Shown here piece after piece: positions 54,747 through 64,000 of a stretch of DNA of 64,000 nt. Numbering within the stretch: the first letter of the stretch is position 1; every line of letters starts with the position of its first letter. The notes below the pieces were generated by a model, which was not told the origin of the DNA, searched no databases, and worked only from the letters and a program-made list of their open reading frames with translations. The stretch covers positions 62,001 through 126,000 of the forward strand of contig NZ_QKTU01000003.1 in the NCBI RefSeq assembly GCF_003234565.1, written 5' to 3'. The position numbers and the translations under genes were made by a program. The stretch is from Curtobacterium sp. MCBD17_013. Lineage in GTDB: Bacteria; Actinomycetota; Actinomycetes; Actinomycetales; Microbacteriaceae.

Positions 54747-57292
54747 TTGCAGTTCCCCGGGTCCTTGCCGTCCGGCGTCCCGTACAGGGTGAGCGTCACC
54801 TGGGCCGACTTCGTCGCGGCGGTCCCGGCGGCCGGGTCCGTCGACGCGACCTTGCAGGCCTGGCCGTTCGTGCCCTTCTGGAAGGTGCCGCTCACGGTCA
54901 CGGACGTGAAGCCCTGATCGCCGAGGGTCGCCTTGGCGTCCGACGACGTCCTGCCCTTGACGTCGGGGACCTTCGCCTGGGACCCGTCGCTGGTGAACAC
55001 CGTGACGCTCGATCCCTTCGAGAGCATCGTGCCCGCGGTGGGGGAGGTCGAGGACACCGTGCCCGCGGCGGCGGACCCCGCCTGTGTGCCACCGTCGACG
55101 AACGTGAAGCCGTCCGCGGCGAGCGTCGTCTGGGCGTCGGCCGTCGTCTTCCCGCTGAGGTCCGGCACGCTCACGGACGACCCGTTGATCGCGGACGACG
55201 TGGGGTCCGTGAACACGCCGGGTGCGTACTGCTGGTTGACCGGCGTCTGCGCCTGCCGCCAGACGGACGCGCGCTGCGACGCGAGGGTGGTCCCGCTCGC
55301 GGGCGAGTACACGTGCCGAAGACTGGTCCGCTTGCCGTCCGTGTTGCCCTGCCAGTAGGCCGTGACGACCTTGGTGCTCCCGCCGACGAGCCAGATCTGG
55401 TCGGCGTTGTCGGTGGTCCCCGTCTTGCCGAAGAGCTGGGCTCCGTCGTACGTCTGCGCGCCCACCGCGGTGCCGCTCGAGATCGTGCGCTTCATCGCGT
55501 AGACCGCGGCCTGCGCCACGCCCGGGTCGATGACCTGCTTGCACTGCTTCGTCTGGCCGCCGAGCGACGTGCCGTTCGCGTCCGTGATGCCGTCGATCGC
55601 GATCGGAGCGCAGTACACGCCGTTGTTCGCGACGGTGGCGTACGCCGACGCCATCGTGAGGGGCGCGATGTTGTTCACACCGAGCACGGACGAGGGCACG
55701 GTCTTCAGCGCCTTGCCGTCAGCGTCGTGCACGCCGAGCTTCTGCGCCACGTCGCGGATGTCGCAGAGGTCGAGCTTGGCCGCCATGGACTCGAAGGCCG
55801 CGTTGACCGACTCGGCGGTGGCGTTGACGACGGAGTAGTACCCGCGTTCGCCGAGCGAGTCGTTCTTCGGGTTCCAGGGGGTGTACAGCGTGCTCCCGCA
55901 GTGCTGCCATGCGCTCACGGTGTGGGGCGTCCCGTTGACGCTCTCGTACAAGCCGTGCCCGTTCTCGAGCCAGTCGAGGAGCGTGAACAGCTTGTACGTC
56001 GACCCGGTCTGGAACCCGATCGAGTTGCCGTACTTGTGGTCGACGCTGTAGTTGATGCTCGTGGACGACGGGGGCGAGGTCGGGGACTGGTCGTAGTCCT
56101 TGTTCTGCGCCATCGTCAGGATCCGCCCCGTGGACGTCTCGACGGAGTCGAAGGTCGACCCGAGCGAGAGCGCTGTCGAGCCCTTGTCGTCGTACGTGTC
56201 GAGCAAGGTCTTCTGCTGCCCGTTGAGGTCGAGGTCGAGCGTGGTCTGGATCTTGTACCCGCCGGTCCGCCACGCGGCGTCGCGTTCCTCCTGGGTCCCG
56301 CCGAGCTGGTCCATCTCCTTGACGACCTTGACGGCGTAGTCGCAGAAGAACTGCGCGCCGGTCCCACCGGCCGCCTGGCACCCCTGCGTGGCCGGAGTCA
56401 GGTGGACGTAGTCCGCGGGCTTCGTCGCGAGGGCGCTGTCGAGGTCCGCCTTCGAGATGTCGTGCTCGGCGAACATCGCCTTGAGGATGACGTCGCGGCG
56501 GGCCTGGTTGGCGTCGTAGTACTTCGGGTCCGAGAGGTTCCGCGTGTTCGGCGACTGCACGACCGCCAGGATCGACGCGGCCTCGACCGGCGAGAGGTTC
56601 GTGGCGCTCTTGTTGAAGTAGTGCTGCGCTGCCGCCTGCACCCCGTACGTGTTGTCGCCGAAGTACGCGATGTTGAGGTACGCGGTGAGGATCTGCTTCT
56701 TCGTGTACTTCTTCGCCAGACCGATGGCGAGCTTCATCTCCTCGAGCTTGCGCGGGATCGTCTGTTCGACGGCCTGGTTGTAGGCCTTCAGCTGCTCGGC
56801 CTTGGTCGGCTTCTCGAGCGCCTGCTGCATCTTGATGTTCCGGACGAGCTGCATCGTCAGCGTCGACGCCCCACCGGAGTCACCGAGGCTGCCACCGGCG
56901 ATGCTGCCCACACCCGCGCGGACCAACGACGCGACGTCGACGCCGCCGTGGCTCCAGAAGCGGCGGTCCTCACCGTCGACCGCGGCGTCCTTGAGCATCG
57001 GGGAGATCTGATCGTACGTCAGTTCCTCGCGGTTCTGGTCGTACACGGTCGCGAACTGCACGGACTTGCCGCCCTGGTACGCGTAGAGTTCGTTCCGCTG
57101 AGGCAGCGCACCGATCTCGATGTACTCCGGCAGCGACTCGAAGACGCCGATCGTGGACGTCGTCGTGACGCCCGCGACGGCGATGGCGGGGGTCACCCCG
57201 ATCGTCACGAGCAGTCCGGCGAGCACGCTGAAGCCGACGAAACCGACCAGGGCGCCGACGGCGGAGACGGGCTTCGTCCTCTGGGCAGACAT
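54743..57292 (-). CDS. class A penicillin-binding protein with PASTA domains
   Basis: A bifunctional transglycosylase/transpeptidase that builds peptidoglycan at the outer membrane face. The 849-residue protein has one N-terminal membrane segment. In the glycosyltransferase domain the catalytic Glu lies in DGEDRRFWSHGG, and QLVRNIKMQQALEK matches the family. The transpeptidase motifs are TGSTYKLF (S-x-x-K), SVNAAF (S-x-N) and FGKTGTTD (KTG). Two PASTA domains follow (VPDLSGKTTADA, VPDVKGRTSSDA). The ATG at 57292 lies seven bases after TAGGCT, so it is probably leaderless. Confidence 0.94.
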   Translation of the reverse strand: MSAQRTKPVSAVGALVGFVGFSVLAGLLVTIGVTPAIAVAGVTTTSTIGVFESLPEYIEIGALPQRNELYAYQGGKSVQFATVYDQNREELTYDQISPMLKDAAVDGEDRRFWSHGGVDVASLVRAGVGSIAGGSLGDSGGASTLTMQLVRNIKMQQALEKPTKAEQLKAYNQAVEQTIPRKLEEMKLAIGLAKKYTKKQILTAYLNIAYFGDNTYGVQAAAQHYFNKSATNLSPVEAASILAVVQSPNTRNLSDPKYYDANQARRDVILKAMFAEHDISKADLDSALATKPADYVHLTPATQGCQAAGGTGAQFFCDYAVKVVKEMDQLGGTQEERDAAWRTGGYKIQTTLDLDLNGQQKTLLDTYDDKGSTALSLGSTFDSVETSTGRILTMAQNKDYDQSPTSPPSSTSINYSVDHKYGNSIGFQTGSTYKLFTLLDWLENGHGLYESVNGTPHTVSAWQHCGSTLYTPWNPKNDSLGERGYYSVVNATAESVNAAFESMAAKLDLCDIRDVAQKLGVHDADGKALKTVPSSVLGVNNIAPLTMASAYATVANNGVYCAPIAIDGITDANGTSLGGQTKQCKQVIDPGVAQAAVYAMKRTISSGTAVGAQTYDGAQLFGKTGTTDNADQIWLVGGSTKVVTAYWQGNTDGKRTSLRHVYSPASGTTLASQRASVWRQAQTPVNQQYAPGVFTDPTSSAINGSSVSVPDLSGKTTADAQTTLAADGFTFVDGGTQAGSAAAGTVSSTSPTAGTMLSKGSSVTVFTSDGSQAKVPDVKGRTSSDAKATLGDQGFTSVTVSGTFQKGTNGQACKVASTDPAAGTAATKSAQVTLTLYGTPDGKDPGNCK

Positions 57293-57305
57293 AGGATGCA
57301 GCCTA
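57292..57305. promoter_or_regulatory. face-to-face -10 boxes of divergent PBP and DUF4177 genes
   Basis: On the plus strand TAGGAT (57292-57297) would serve the DUF4177 gene; on the minus strand TAGGCT (57305-57300) would serve the PBP gene. The two -10 boxes are two bases apart, so the two polymerases should exclude each other. -35 boxes are not clear. Confidence 0.5.
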
Positions 57306-57342
57306 GATGATGCCCCCGACCGTCCAGCTGACAAGGAGCCGC

Positions 57343-57501
57343 ATGCCCCGCTGGGAGTACCTCACCACCCCGTTGATCATCCACAACACGACGGCGATCC
57401 TGAACAACTTCGGCCAGGACGGCTGGGAGTTGGTGCAGGTGGTGCAGGGTCCCGAGGGCGGGCTCGTGGCGTACCTCAAGCGTCCGCTGACGTCGGCGTG
57501 A
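57343..57501 (+). CDS. DUF4177 small protein
   Basis: A 52-residue protein (MPRWEYLTTPLIIHNTTAIL to VAYLKRPLTSA) matching DUF4177, with the Trp-Glu-Leu motif in GWELVQVVQG. AAGGAG four bases before the ATG at 57343 fixes the start; the upstream ATG at 57307 has no ribosome site. Its stop overlaps the RidA start. The function of the family is unknown. Confidence 0.88.
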   Translation: MPRWEYLTTPLIIHNTTAILNNFGQDGWELVQVVQGPEGGLVAYLKRPLTSA

Positions 57502-57959
57502 ACGTCGACGCGCGGCTGGCCGAACTCGGCATCACCCTGCCGGAGGTCGCCGCCCCGGTCGCGTCCTACGTCCCCGCCGTCGTGGCCCAGGGCTTCGTGT
57601 ACACCTCCGGGCAGCTGCCGTTCGTCGACGGAGCGCTCCCGGTCAGCGGCAAGGTCGGCGCGCAGGTCACCGCGGACGTCGCCCGGGACCAGGCACGCCA
57701 GTGCGCCCTCAACGCCCTCGCCGCGGCGCGTGCCGCGATCGGGTCGCTCGACCGCGTGGCTCGCGTGGTCAAGGTGACGGGGTTCGTCGCCTCCGACCCG
57801 TCCTTCACCGGGCAGCCCGGCGTCGTCAACGGCGCGTCGGACCTCCTCGGCGCGGTGTTCGGCGACGTCGGCGTGCACGCGCGCAGCGCCGTCGGGGTGG
57901 CGGTGCTGCCGCTCGACGCGCCCGTCGAGATCGAGCTCGTCCTCGAGCTCGCGGCCTGA
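57498..57959 (+). CDS. RidA-family protein
   Basis: A 153-residue RidA/YjgF-family protein. Family members hydrolyse reactive enamine/imine intermediates. It contains YTSGQLPFVDG, QARQCALNALAAARAAIGSLDRVARVVKVTGFVAS and VLPLDAPVEIELVLEL; the arginine usual near the C-terminal R-x-A-V motif appears as HARSAVGVAVLPLDAPVEIE. The GTG overlaps the DUF4177 stop (GTGA). Confidence 0.9.
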   Translation: MNVDARLAELGITLPEVAAPVASYVPAVVAQGFVYTSGQLPFVDGALPVSGKVGAQVTADVARDQARQCALNALAAARAAIGSLDRVARVVKVTGFVASDPSFTGQPGVVNGASDLLGAVFGDVGVHARSAVGVAVLPLDAPVEIELVLELAA

Positions 57960-57993
57960 CACCGCCCGGGACGCCGCGAACCGACGCCGGGTA

Positions 57994-58035
57994 CGCCGTG
58001 ACCGGTCGGTGTGTTGGGGGAGACCGGCCACGGCG
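57994..58035. terminator. hairpin between convergent RidA and acs genes
   Basis: CGCCGTGACCGGTC (57994-58007) pairs with GACCGGCCACGGCG (58022-58035) with one A-C mismatch. The remaining 160 bases before acs hold nothing recognisable. Confidence 0.65.
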
Positions 58036-58195
58036 CCGCGCATCGCCGCAGGTGCGGTGACCGCCCGTCAGAGCGTCGTCCGCGCGGGCGCCGCGTCGTC
58101 ACCATCCGGTCGTTGATCGGACAACGCGTGCGCTTCGCGGTCCCGCCGCAGCAGGGAGGTCCGTGCCCGTTCCGCGGGCCGGCTCGACCGGTCCG

Positions 58196-60142
<1,947 letters not shown>

Positions 60143-60286
60143 CGGCGTCCTTTCGCATCGTCGCGACGGGTTGTGGCTGTTCGGGACACTACCGCGGACG
60201 ACGACCGTCACGCGTCCGATCCTGTCGGTGCGGACAGACTGCCCTCGGAACGGTCGCGGTGCGCCCACGACGGTGTTGTCGTGGGG

Positions 60287-60395
60287 TACACTGGTGGTAC
60301 CGGACTCGTTTCCGGGGGCAGCGGTCGGGATTCCCCCCAATCCTCCGTTGTCTGGCGGCACCCGTTCCCCCCAACTGGTGCCGCCCCTTTCTCTT
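60287..60395 (+). ncRNA. 6C small RNA with its -10 box
   Basis: Two hairpins each have exactly six C in the loop: GGATT-CCCCCC-AATCC (60328-60343) and GTT-CCCCCC-AAC within the stem GGCGGCACC / GGTGCCGCC (60354-60385). A pyrimidine tail CCTTTCTCTTCC ends the RNA. TACACT (60287-60292) is a good -10 box, so the RNA probably starts near 60299. This is the architecture of the conserved actinobacterial 6C RNA, and its position before a tad locus agrees. Confidence 0.88.
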
Positions 60396-60771
60396 CCTGG
60401 TGAGGGTCGACGCGGTCGAGGGCGACCGTGTGCCCTCGGGACGCCTCCCGATCGCCGCGCTGTACACAGAACGGTCGGTCTGGGGGCTCGGCGGACGTCG
60501 CCGCAGCGGTCCATCCCCGTCCGAGCCGAGCGGCTGACCCTCGCACCGACAGCGGTCGTCGACGCTGCTCGTCGTGCCTCGCGGCACCGTACGCCCGACC
60601 CGGGCCGCGACGACCGCGGGCGCGGACCGCACCCGCACAACGGGGTACAGATCGCGTCCCGTCGGTGCGCTCGTCACATACCTCCTCCACAGGTCGCGCC
60701 GCCTCGGAGTCATCCACCGCGGGTGCTGTCGAGCGATCGGCGCCCTCGGCGCCTGCGTACCGTTCCGCGGC
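60396..60771. other. 376-base region between 6C RNA and tadA
   Basis: I see no convincing gene. The septum-site protein (Ssd/TadZ-like) that often precedes tadA in actinobacteria is not present. TACCGT (60758-60763) eight bases before the tadA ATG may be its -10 box. Confidence 0.5.
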
Positions 60772-61833
60772 ATGCACGACACCGAGACGCCGCGTCCGCC
60801 CGGGGTGGCCTGGACGCAGGACGTGACACCGTTCGTTCCGTCCACGACGAGCGACGGACCGCCGCTGCTCGACTCCCGGCCCCGTCCGGACCGGCTCGTC
60901 GACTTCGACGAGCTCTACCCGCTCGTCGCCGATCCGCACATCACCGACGTGCTGGTGATCGGTGGCCGCGGAGTCTGGGTCGACGACGGGATCCGACTCC
61001 GATCCGTGGTGGGGATGGTGCTCCCGGAGGCCCGCACGCGGGAACTCGCCGTCCGCTTGGTGGCGCTGGGCGGTCGCCACGTCGACGAGTCCACGCCCTG
61101 CGCGGACGTCCACCACGTCGGCGGCATCCGCGTGCACGTCGTGCTCCGTCCGGTCGCCCACCACGGGACCGCGATCAGCATCCGGCTGCCGAGCACCGAG
61201 CAGCTCGGGCTGTCGGACCTCGAAGCGGCCGGGTTCTTCGCCAGCGTCGCCCGGACCGAGGTCGAGGACGCCGTGCGCGCGCGCCGGAACGTGCTCGTCA
61301 GCGGAGCGACCGGCAGCGGCAAGACCACCCTGCTCGGCGCGATGCTCGCACTCGTCCCGCACCACGAACGCATCCTCACGGTCGAGGACGTCGCCGAACT
61401 CCGCGTCGCTCACCCACACGTCGTCGCGCTGCAGGCCCGGCAGGCGAACGCGGAGGGTGCGGGCGCGATCGGGCTCGACCGGTTGATCCGCGAGGCCCTG
61501 CGGATGCGGCCGGACCGGATCGTCGTCGGCGAGTGTCGCGGAGCCGAGGTCCGGGAACTCATGAGCGCCCTCAACACCGGACACGACGGCGGCGCGGGCA
61601 CGCTGCACGCGAACGGTGTGGCGGACGTCCCCGCGCGGCTCGAGGCCCTCGGCGCACTCGCCGGGCTCGGATCGGACGCGCTCGCGCGGCAGGCCGTCAG
61701 CGCGTTCGAGCGTGTGTTCCACGTCGGACGGACCGCCGGGACCCGGCGGCTCGAGGCGGTCGCGTCCCTGGCGCTCGACGGAAGCGGCCGACTGGTCGTC
61801 CGTCAGACGGTGCCGACGGCGGCGGCGCCGTGA
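60772..61833 (+). CDS. tadA: TadA/CpaF-type secretion ATPase
   Basis: The hexameric motor of type IV (tad/Flp) pilus assembly, 353 residues. Walker A is SGATGSGKTTLLGAML near 178, LTVEDVAELRVAHPHVV is the Asp box/Walker B, and DRIVVGECRGAEVRELM and GHDGGAGTLHAN carry the histidine box. The ATG at 60772 gives the usual length; a longer frame from 60574 has no support. It heads a compact locus with four-base overlaps. Confidence 0.92.
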   Translation: MHDTETPRPPGVAWTQDVTPFVPSTTSDGPPLLDSRPRPDRLVDFDELYPLVADPHITDVLVIGGRGVWVDDGIRLRSVVGMVLPEARTRELAVRLVALGGRHVDESTPCADVHHVGGIRVHVVLRPVAHHGTAISIRLPSTEQLGLSDLEAAGFFASVARTEVEDAVRARRNVLVSGATGSGKTTLLGAMLALVPHHERILTVEDVAELRVAHPHVVALQARQANAEGAGAIGLDRLIREALRMRPDRIVVGECRGAEVRELMSALNTGHDGGAGTLHANGVADVPARLEALGALAGLGSDALARQAVSAFERVFHVGRTAGTRRLEAVASLALDGSGRLVVRQTVPTAAAP

Positions 61834-62789
61834 CCGGCCCGCACGACGCGACGACGACCTCCGGCGTCGCCCCCTCGCGTCTGGCCCGGGAGGCCCGTCC
61901 GCCCGACCGTCCCGCGGAGGTCGCCACCGCCACGGCGCGCGTGCTCGAACGGGTCGCGGCGTTGGTGGGCGGCGGGCTCGCACCGCGCCGTGCCTGGCGC
62001 ATCGTGGCGGCGCGGGAACCCGCGATCGCACCGCTCGTCGTCGCGTGCGACGCCGGCGAGGACCTCGTCGCGGCGATCGCCAGGCTGCCCGGTCCTGCCT
62101 GGGCGCAGGTGGCCGCGATGTGGCGGGTCGCCGAGCGCATCGGCGCGCCCGCCGGTCCGGCGCTCGCCGCGGCCGCCGCGGCGTTCCGCGACGTCGCCGA
62201 GGGCGAACGTGCCGTGGAGGTGGCGCTCGCGGGTCCACGCGCGAGTGCTCGTGTCGTCCTCGCGCTGCCGCTGGTGGGCGTGCTCTTCGGGCTCCTCTCG
62301 GGTGCGGATGCGTTGCGCTTCCTCCTCCTGACACCGCTCGGTTGGGCGTCGATCGTCGTCGCCGTCGGGCTGGTGGCGCTCGCGAGGGCCTGGACTGGCG
62401 CCCTCGTCCGTCGGGCCCGGCCGGACGGGCCCGTGCCGGGGCTCGTCCTCGAGACCTGGGCGATCGCGGTCTCGGGCGGTGCGGCGTGGTCGACCGCCGA
62501 ACGGGTGGTCGCCGAGTCGGTCGTGCCGCCTCCGGACGCCGAGGCCCGCGCGGCCGCCGAGACCCTGGCCGTCGCTGCGGAGGCGGGCGTGCCCGCGGCG
62601 GCACTGCTCCGCACGAGCGCACTGGACGTCCGACGTCGCGTGGTCGCCGACCGTCTGGCTGCGGCGGAGCGGTTGAACGCCCAGCTCGTCGTGCCGCTGG
62701 GGCTGTGTGTCCTGCCGGCGTTCGTCCTCGTCGGCGTCGTCCCGGTCGTCGTCGGCATCGCGTCGTCCACCATCGCCGCCGTCACGTGA
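61830..62789 (+). CDS. TadB/TadC-like type II secretion F-domain membrane protein
   Basis: A 319-residue platform protein that anchors the secretion ATPase in the membrane. The GSPII_F pattern lies in RRAWRIVAAREP to WAQVAAMWRVAERIGAPAGPALAAAA. There are four hydrophobic segments, including LPLVGVLFGLLSGADALRFLLLTPLGWASIVVAVGLVAL and LGLCVLPAFVLVGVVPVVVGIASSTIA. Most tad loci have two such proteins, TadB and TadC; only one is present here. The GTG overlaps the tadA stop. Confidence 0.82.
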   Translation: MTGPHDATTTSGVAPSRLAREARPPDRPAEVATATARVLERVAALVGGGLAPRRAWRIVAAREPAIAPLVVACDAGEDLVAAIARLPGPAWAQVAAMWRVAERIGAPAGPALAAAAAAFRDVAEGERAVEVALAGPRASARVVLALPLVGVLFGLLSGADALRFLLLTPLGWASIVVAVGLVALARAWTGALVRRARPDGPVPGLVLETWAIAVSGGAAWSTAERVVAESVVPPPDAEARAAAETLAVAAEAGVPAAALLRTSALDVRRRVVADRLAAAERLNAQLVVPLGLCVLPAFVLVGVVPVVVGIASSTIAAVT

Positions 62790-62854
62790 TCGTCCACAAG
62801 CCGGGCGACGGCGACGTGGGCGACGACGCTGGGCCGCGATGATCAGAGCCGACA

Positions 62855-62905
62855 CCGCGGGCGGGGGCCCGCGGTCGACCCGGGCGGACGACACGGCCGC
62901 CCGGG
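62855..62905 (+). terminator. twin hairpins before the pilin-like gene
   Basis: CCGCGGGC-GGGG-GCCCGCGG (62855-62874) and CCCGGGCGG / CCGCCCGGG (62879-62887, 62897-62905) stand in tandem. They may stabilise a separate pilin message or attenuate read-through. Confidence 0.55.
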
Positions 62906-62945
62906 TGCCGGATGACCGATGTGTGCATGACAGAGAGGAACGACG

Positions 62946-63182
62946 ATGGTGGTCGACGGGGGACGGACACGGCGGGACGCACGGCGGGCTCGGGCCCGGC
63001 GGACGACGCGGTGGGGGCGGTGGTGGTCTCGGGCGGCCGGGGAGCGAGGCTCGGCCACGGCGGAGTACGCGGTGGTGGTGCTGGCGGCGGTGGCGTTCGC
63101 AGGGGTGCTCGTGGCAGTGGTGCGGTCGGGGGCCGTCCAGTCCCTCCTCAGTGGCATCATCAGCGACGCGCTCTCGCTGTGA
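62946..63182 (+). CDS. DUF4244 Flp pilin-like protein
   Basis: A 78-residue protein with a basic N-terminal stretch of about 30 residues and the pilin-like hydrophobic segment GSATAEYAVVVLAAVAFAGVLVAVV, with Glu five residues after Ser as in Flp pilins cleaved by prepilin peptidase. It belongs to DUF4244. GAGAGGAACG precedes the ATG. It is probably the main pilus subunit of this tad locus. Overlaps the TadE gene by four bases. Confidence 0.85.
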   Translation: MVVDGGRTRRDARRARARRTTRWGRWWSRAAGERGSATAEYAVVVLAAVAFAGVLVAVVRSGAVQSLLSGIISDALSL

Positions 63183-63520
63183 CGTCCCCGCCCGGTGGGG
63201 AGCGCGGATCGGTGACGGTCGAGTTCGCCGTCGCGCTCCCCGTCGTCACGGTCGTGCTGGGGCTCGTGCTCGGCGGCGTGGTGCTGGCCGGCGAGCAGGC
63301 CCGGATGCAGGTCGCCGCGGCCGTGGCGGCGCGCGCCGCGGCTCGTGGGGACGGTGCGGCGGCTGCAGGCGCGGCCGGTGCCCTCGCTCCAGGCGCCGCG
63401 GTCCGGTTCGAGTTCCCGTCCGGACTCGTGTGCGCGGTGCTCCGAGCGGATCGTCGGATGGGACCGATGCCCGCGGTGGCGGTGTCGGCGCGCGGGTGTG
63501 CCGCAGCGGGCGGGCGATGA
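63179..63520 (+). CDS. TadE-family pseudopilin
   Basis: A 113-residue protein with the TadE signature GSVTVEFAVALPVVTVVLGLVLGGVVL followed by a helical periplasmic part (ARMQVAAAVAARAAARGD). TadE proteins are minor pilins. It overlaps the gene before and after by four bases. Confidence 0.87.
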   Translation: MTSPPGGERGSVTVEFAVALPVVTVVLGLVLGGVVLAGEQARMQVAAAVAARAAARGDGAAAAGAAGALAPGAAVRFEFPSGLVCAVLRADRRMGPMPAVAVSARGCAAAGGR

Positions 63521-64000
63521 CCGGGCCACCCCGGGCGCGAGCGGCGCATCCCGACGCCCGGGACGACCGCGGCGCGGTGACGATCGTGCTGGTCGCCACG
63601 GTGCTCGCCACGGTCCTCCTGTCGACCGCGGTGCTCGCCGGGATCCGGCGCGGCGTGGACGCCCTCCACGTCGCGACCGCGGCGGACTCGGCGGCGGTCG
63701 CCGGCGCGGCCGCCGCCGTCGGACTCGTTCCGGGACCGCCCTGCGACGCGGTGTCGAACGTCGCCCGCGTCGAGGGCACGGACGTCGAACGGTGCGACGT
63801 CGACGGCGCGACGGTGACGGTCCGCCTCCGGGCCGTCGGACCGCTCGTCCCGACGGCGGCGACGGCACGTGCGGGTCCCGCCGCCGTCCCCGGACGACGC
63901 CCGGGCAGCACCCCGGCCTCACCACACAGCGGCGCACGCGAGCGGCGGAAGCCGCCGGTCGTGTGTGTATGGTGTGCCTGTCGGTCCGCCACCCACCGAC
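63517..64000 (+). CDS. TadE-like (Rv3654c-type) protein, open at the window end
   Basis: The ATG at 63517 overlaps the TadE stop. The first 60 residues are typical: a charged tail, GAVTIVLVATVLATVLLSTAVLAGIRRGVDALHVATAADSAAVAGAAAA and a cysteine-containing periplasmic part. From about residue 118 the sequence becomes Pro/Arg/Ser-rich, and no stop occurs before 64000, where the frame has 161 codons. Rv3654c-like proteins are usually shorter, so the last part may be an extension. A TATGGT near 63968 could belong to a following gene. Confidence 0.75.
   Translation, partial: MTGPPRARAAHPDARDDRGAVTIVLVATVLATVLLSTAVLAGIRRGVDALHVATAADSAAVAGAAAAVGLVPGPPCDAVSNVARVEGTDVERCDVDGATVTVRLRAVGPLVPTAATARAGPAAVPGRRPGSTPASPHSGARERRKPPVVCVWCACRSATHR

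Noticed and set aside
54747-55544. A 586-residue version of the metallophosphoesterase
   Set aside because: Its extra N-terminal part is an out-of-frame reading of the PBP gene; the GTG at 54746 with the four-base overlap is the natural start.
60574-60771. N-terminal extension of TadA
   Set aside because: The extra 66 residues are Arg/Thr-rich and without conservation, and the ATG at 60772 has a -10-like box just upstream.

Overview
The window is a 64 kb piece of a high-GC actinobacterial chromosome. GTG starts are frequent, many stops and starts overlap by four bases, -10 boxes often sit directly in front of start codons, and the pyrimidine-rich 6C small RNA lies beside a tad pilus locus. 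Gene content and small-gene families (DUF4177, DUF4244, Pr6Pr) point to the family Microbacteriaceae, possibly Curtobacterium. That placement is inferred from recognised proteins, not from a database search. The region looks mainly like core chromosome: I see no transposase, integrase, phage module or CRISPR array.

Layout. 1-5.2 kb: the 3' part of murB, an aminotransferase, tRNA-Trp, secE-nusG and rplK-rplA. 5.3-21 kb: an accessory block that separates rplKA from rplJL. It holds a Pr6Pr membrane protein, an orphan YqaJ-type nuclease, a ROK-regulated sugar operon (isomerase, dehydrogenase, binding protein, two permeases) with a clear operator, a TolB-like propeller protein, a MacB-type ABC exporter, a fused PIG-L deacetylase/methyltransferase and an OmpR-type two-component system. 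21-24 kb: rplJ-rplL behind an L10 leader, then an ABC exporter. 24-34 kb: cbs-metB-MFS transsulfuration operon, a half-size binding-protein lipoprotein, a heptanucleotide repeat, a secreted sedolisin protease, TetR with a Bcr/CflA pump, and a PH-like membrane protein.

34-47 kb: tRNA-Ser, pta-ackA, an NAD(P)-binding oxidoreductase, SRP RNA, dnaX (with a long hexapeptide repeat), recR, lysC-asd and mqo. 47-53.7 kb: a radical SAM gene under an apparent LexA box, an overlapping histidine kinase / degenerate kinase-like / response regulator / thymidine kinase operon, a flavin monooxygenase and tRNA-Pro. 53.7-64 kb: metallophosphoesterase and class A PBP, DUF4177 and RidA, acetyl-CoA synthetase, 6C sRNA, and a small tad locus (TadA, one TadB/C-like protein, DUF4244 pilin-like protein, TadE and a second TadE-like protein running off the end).

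The genes group into translation and transcription core, cell-wall synthesis (murB, PBP), acetate/acetyl-CoA interconversion (pta-ackA and acs), the aspartate family and transsulfuration (lysC, asd, cbs, metB), and surface or export functions. The strongest non-coding signals are the LexA-type palindrome at 47069-47086, the 6C RNA near 60299-60395 and the ROK operator at 7961-7986.
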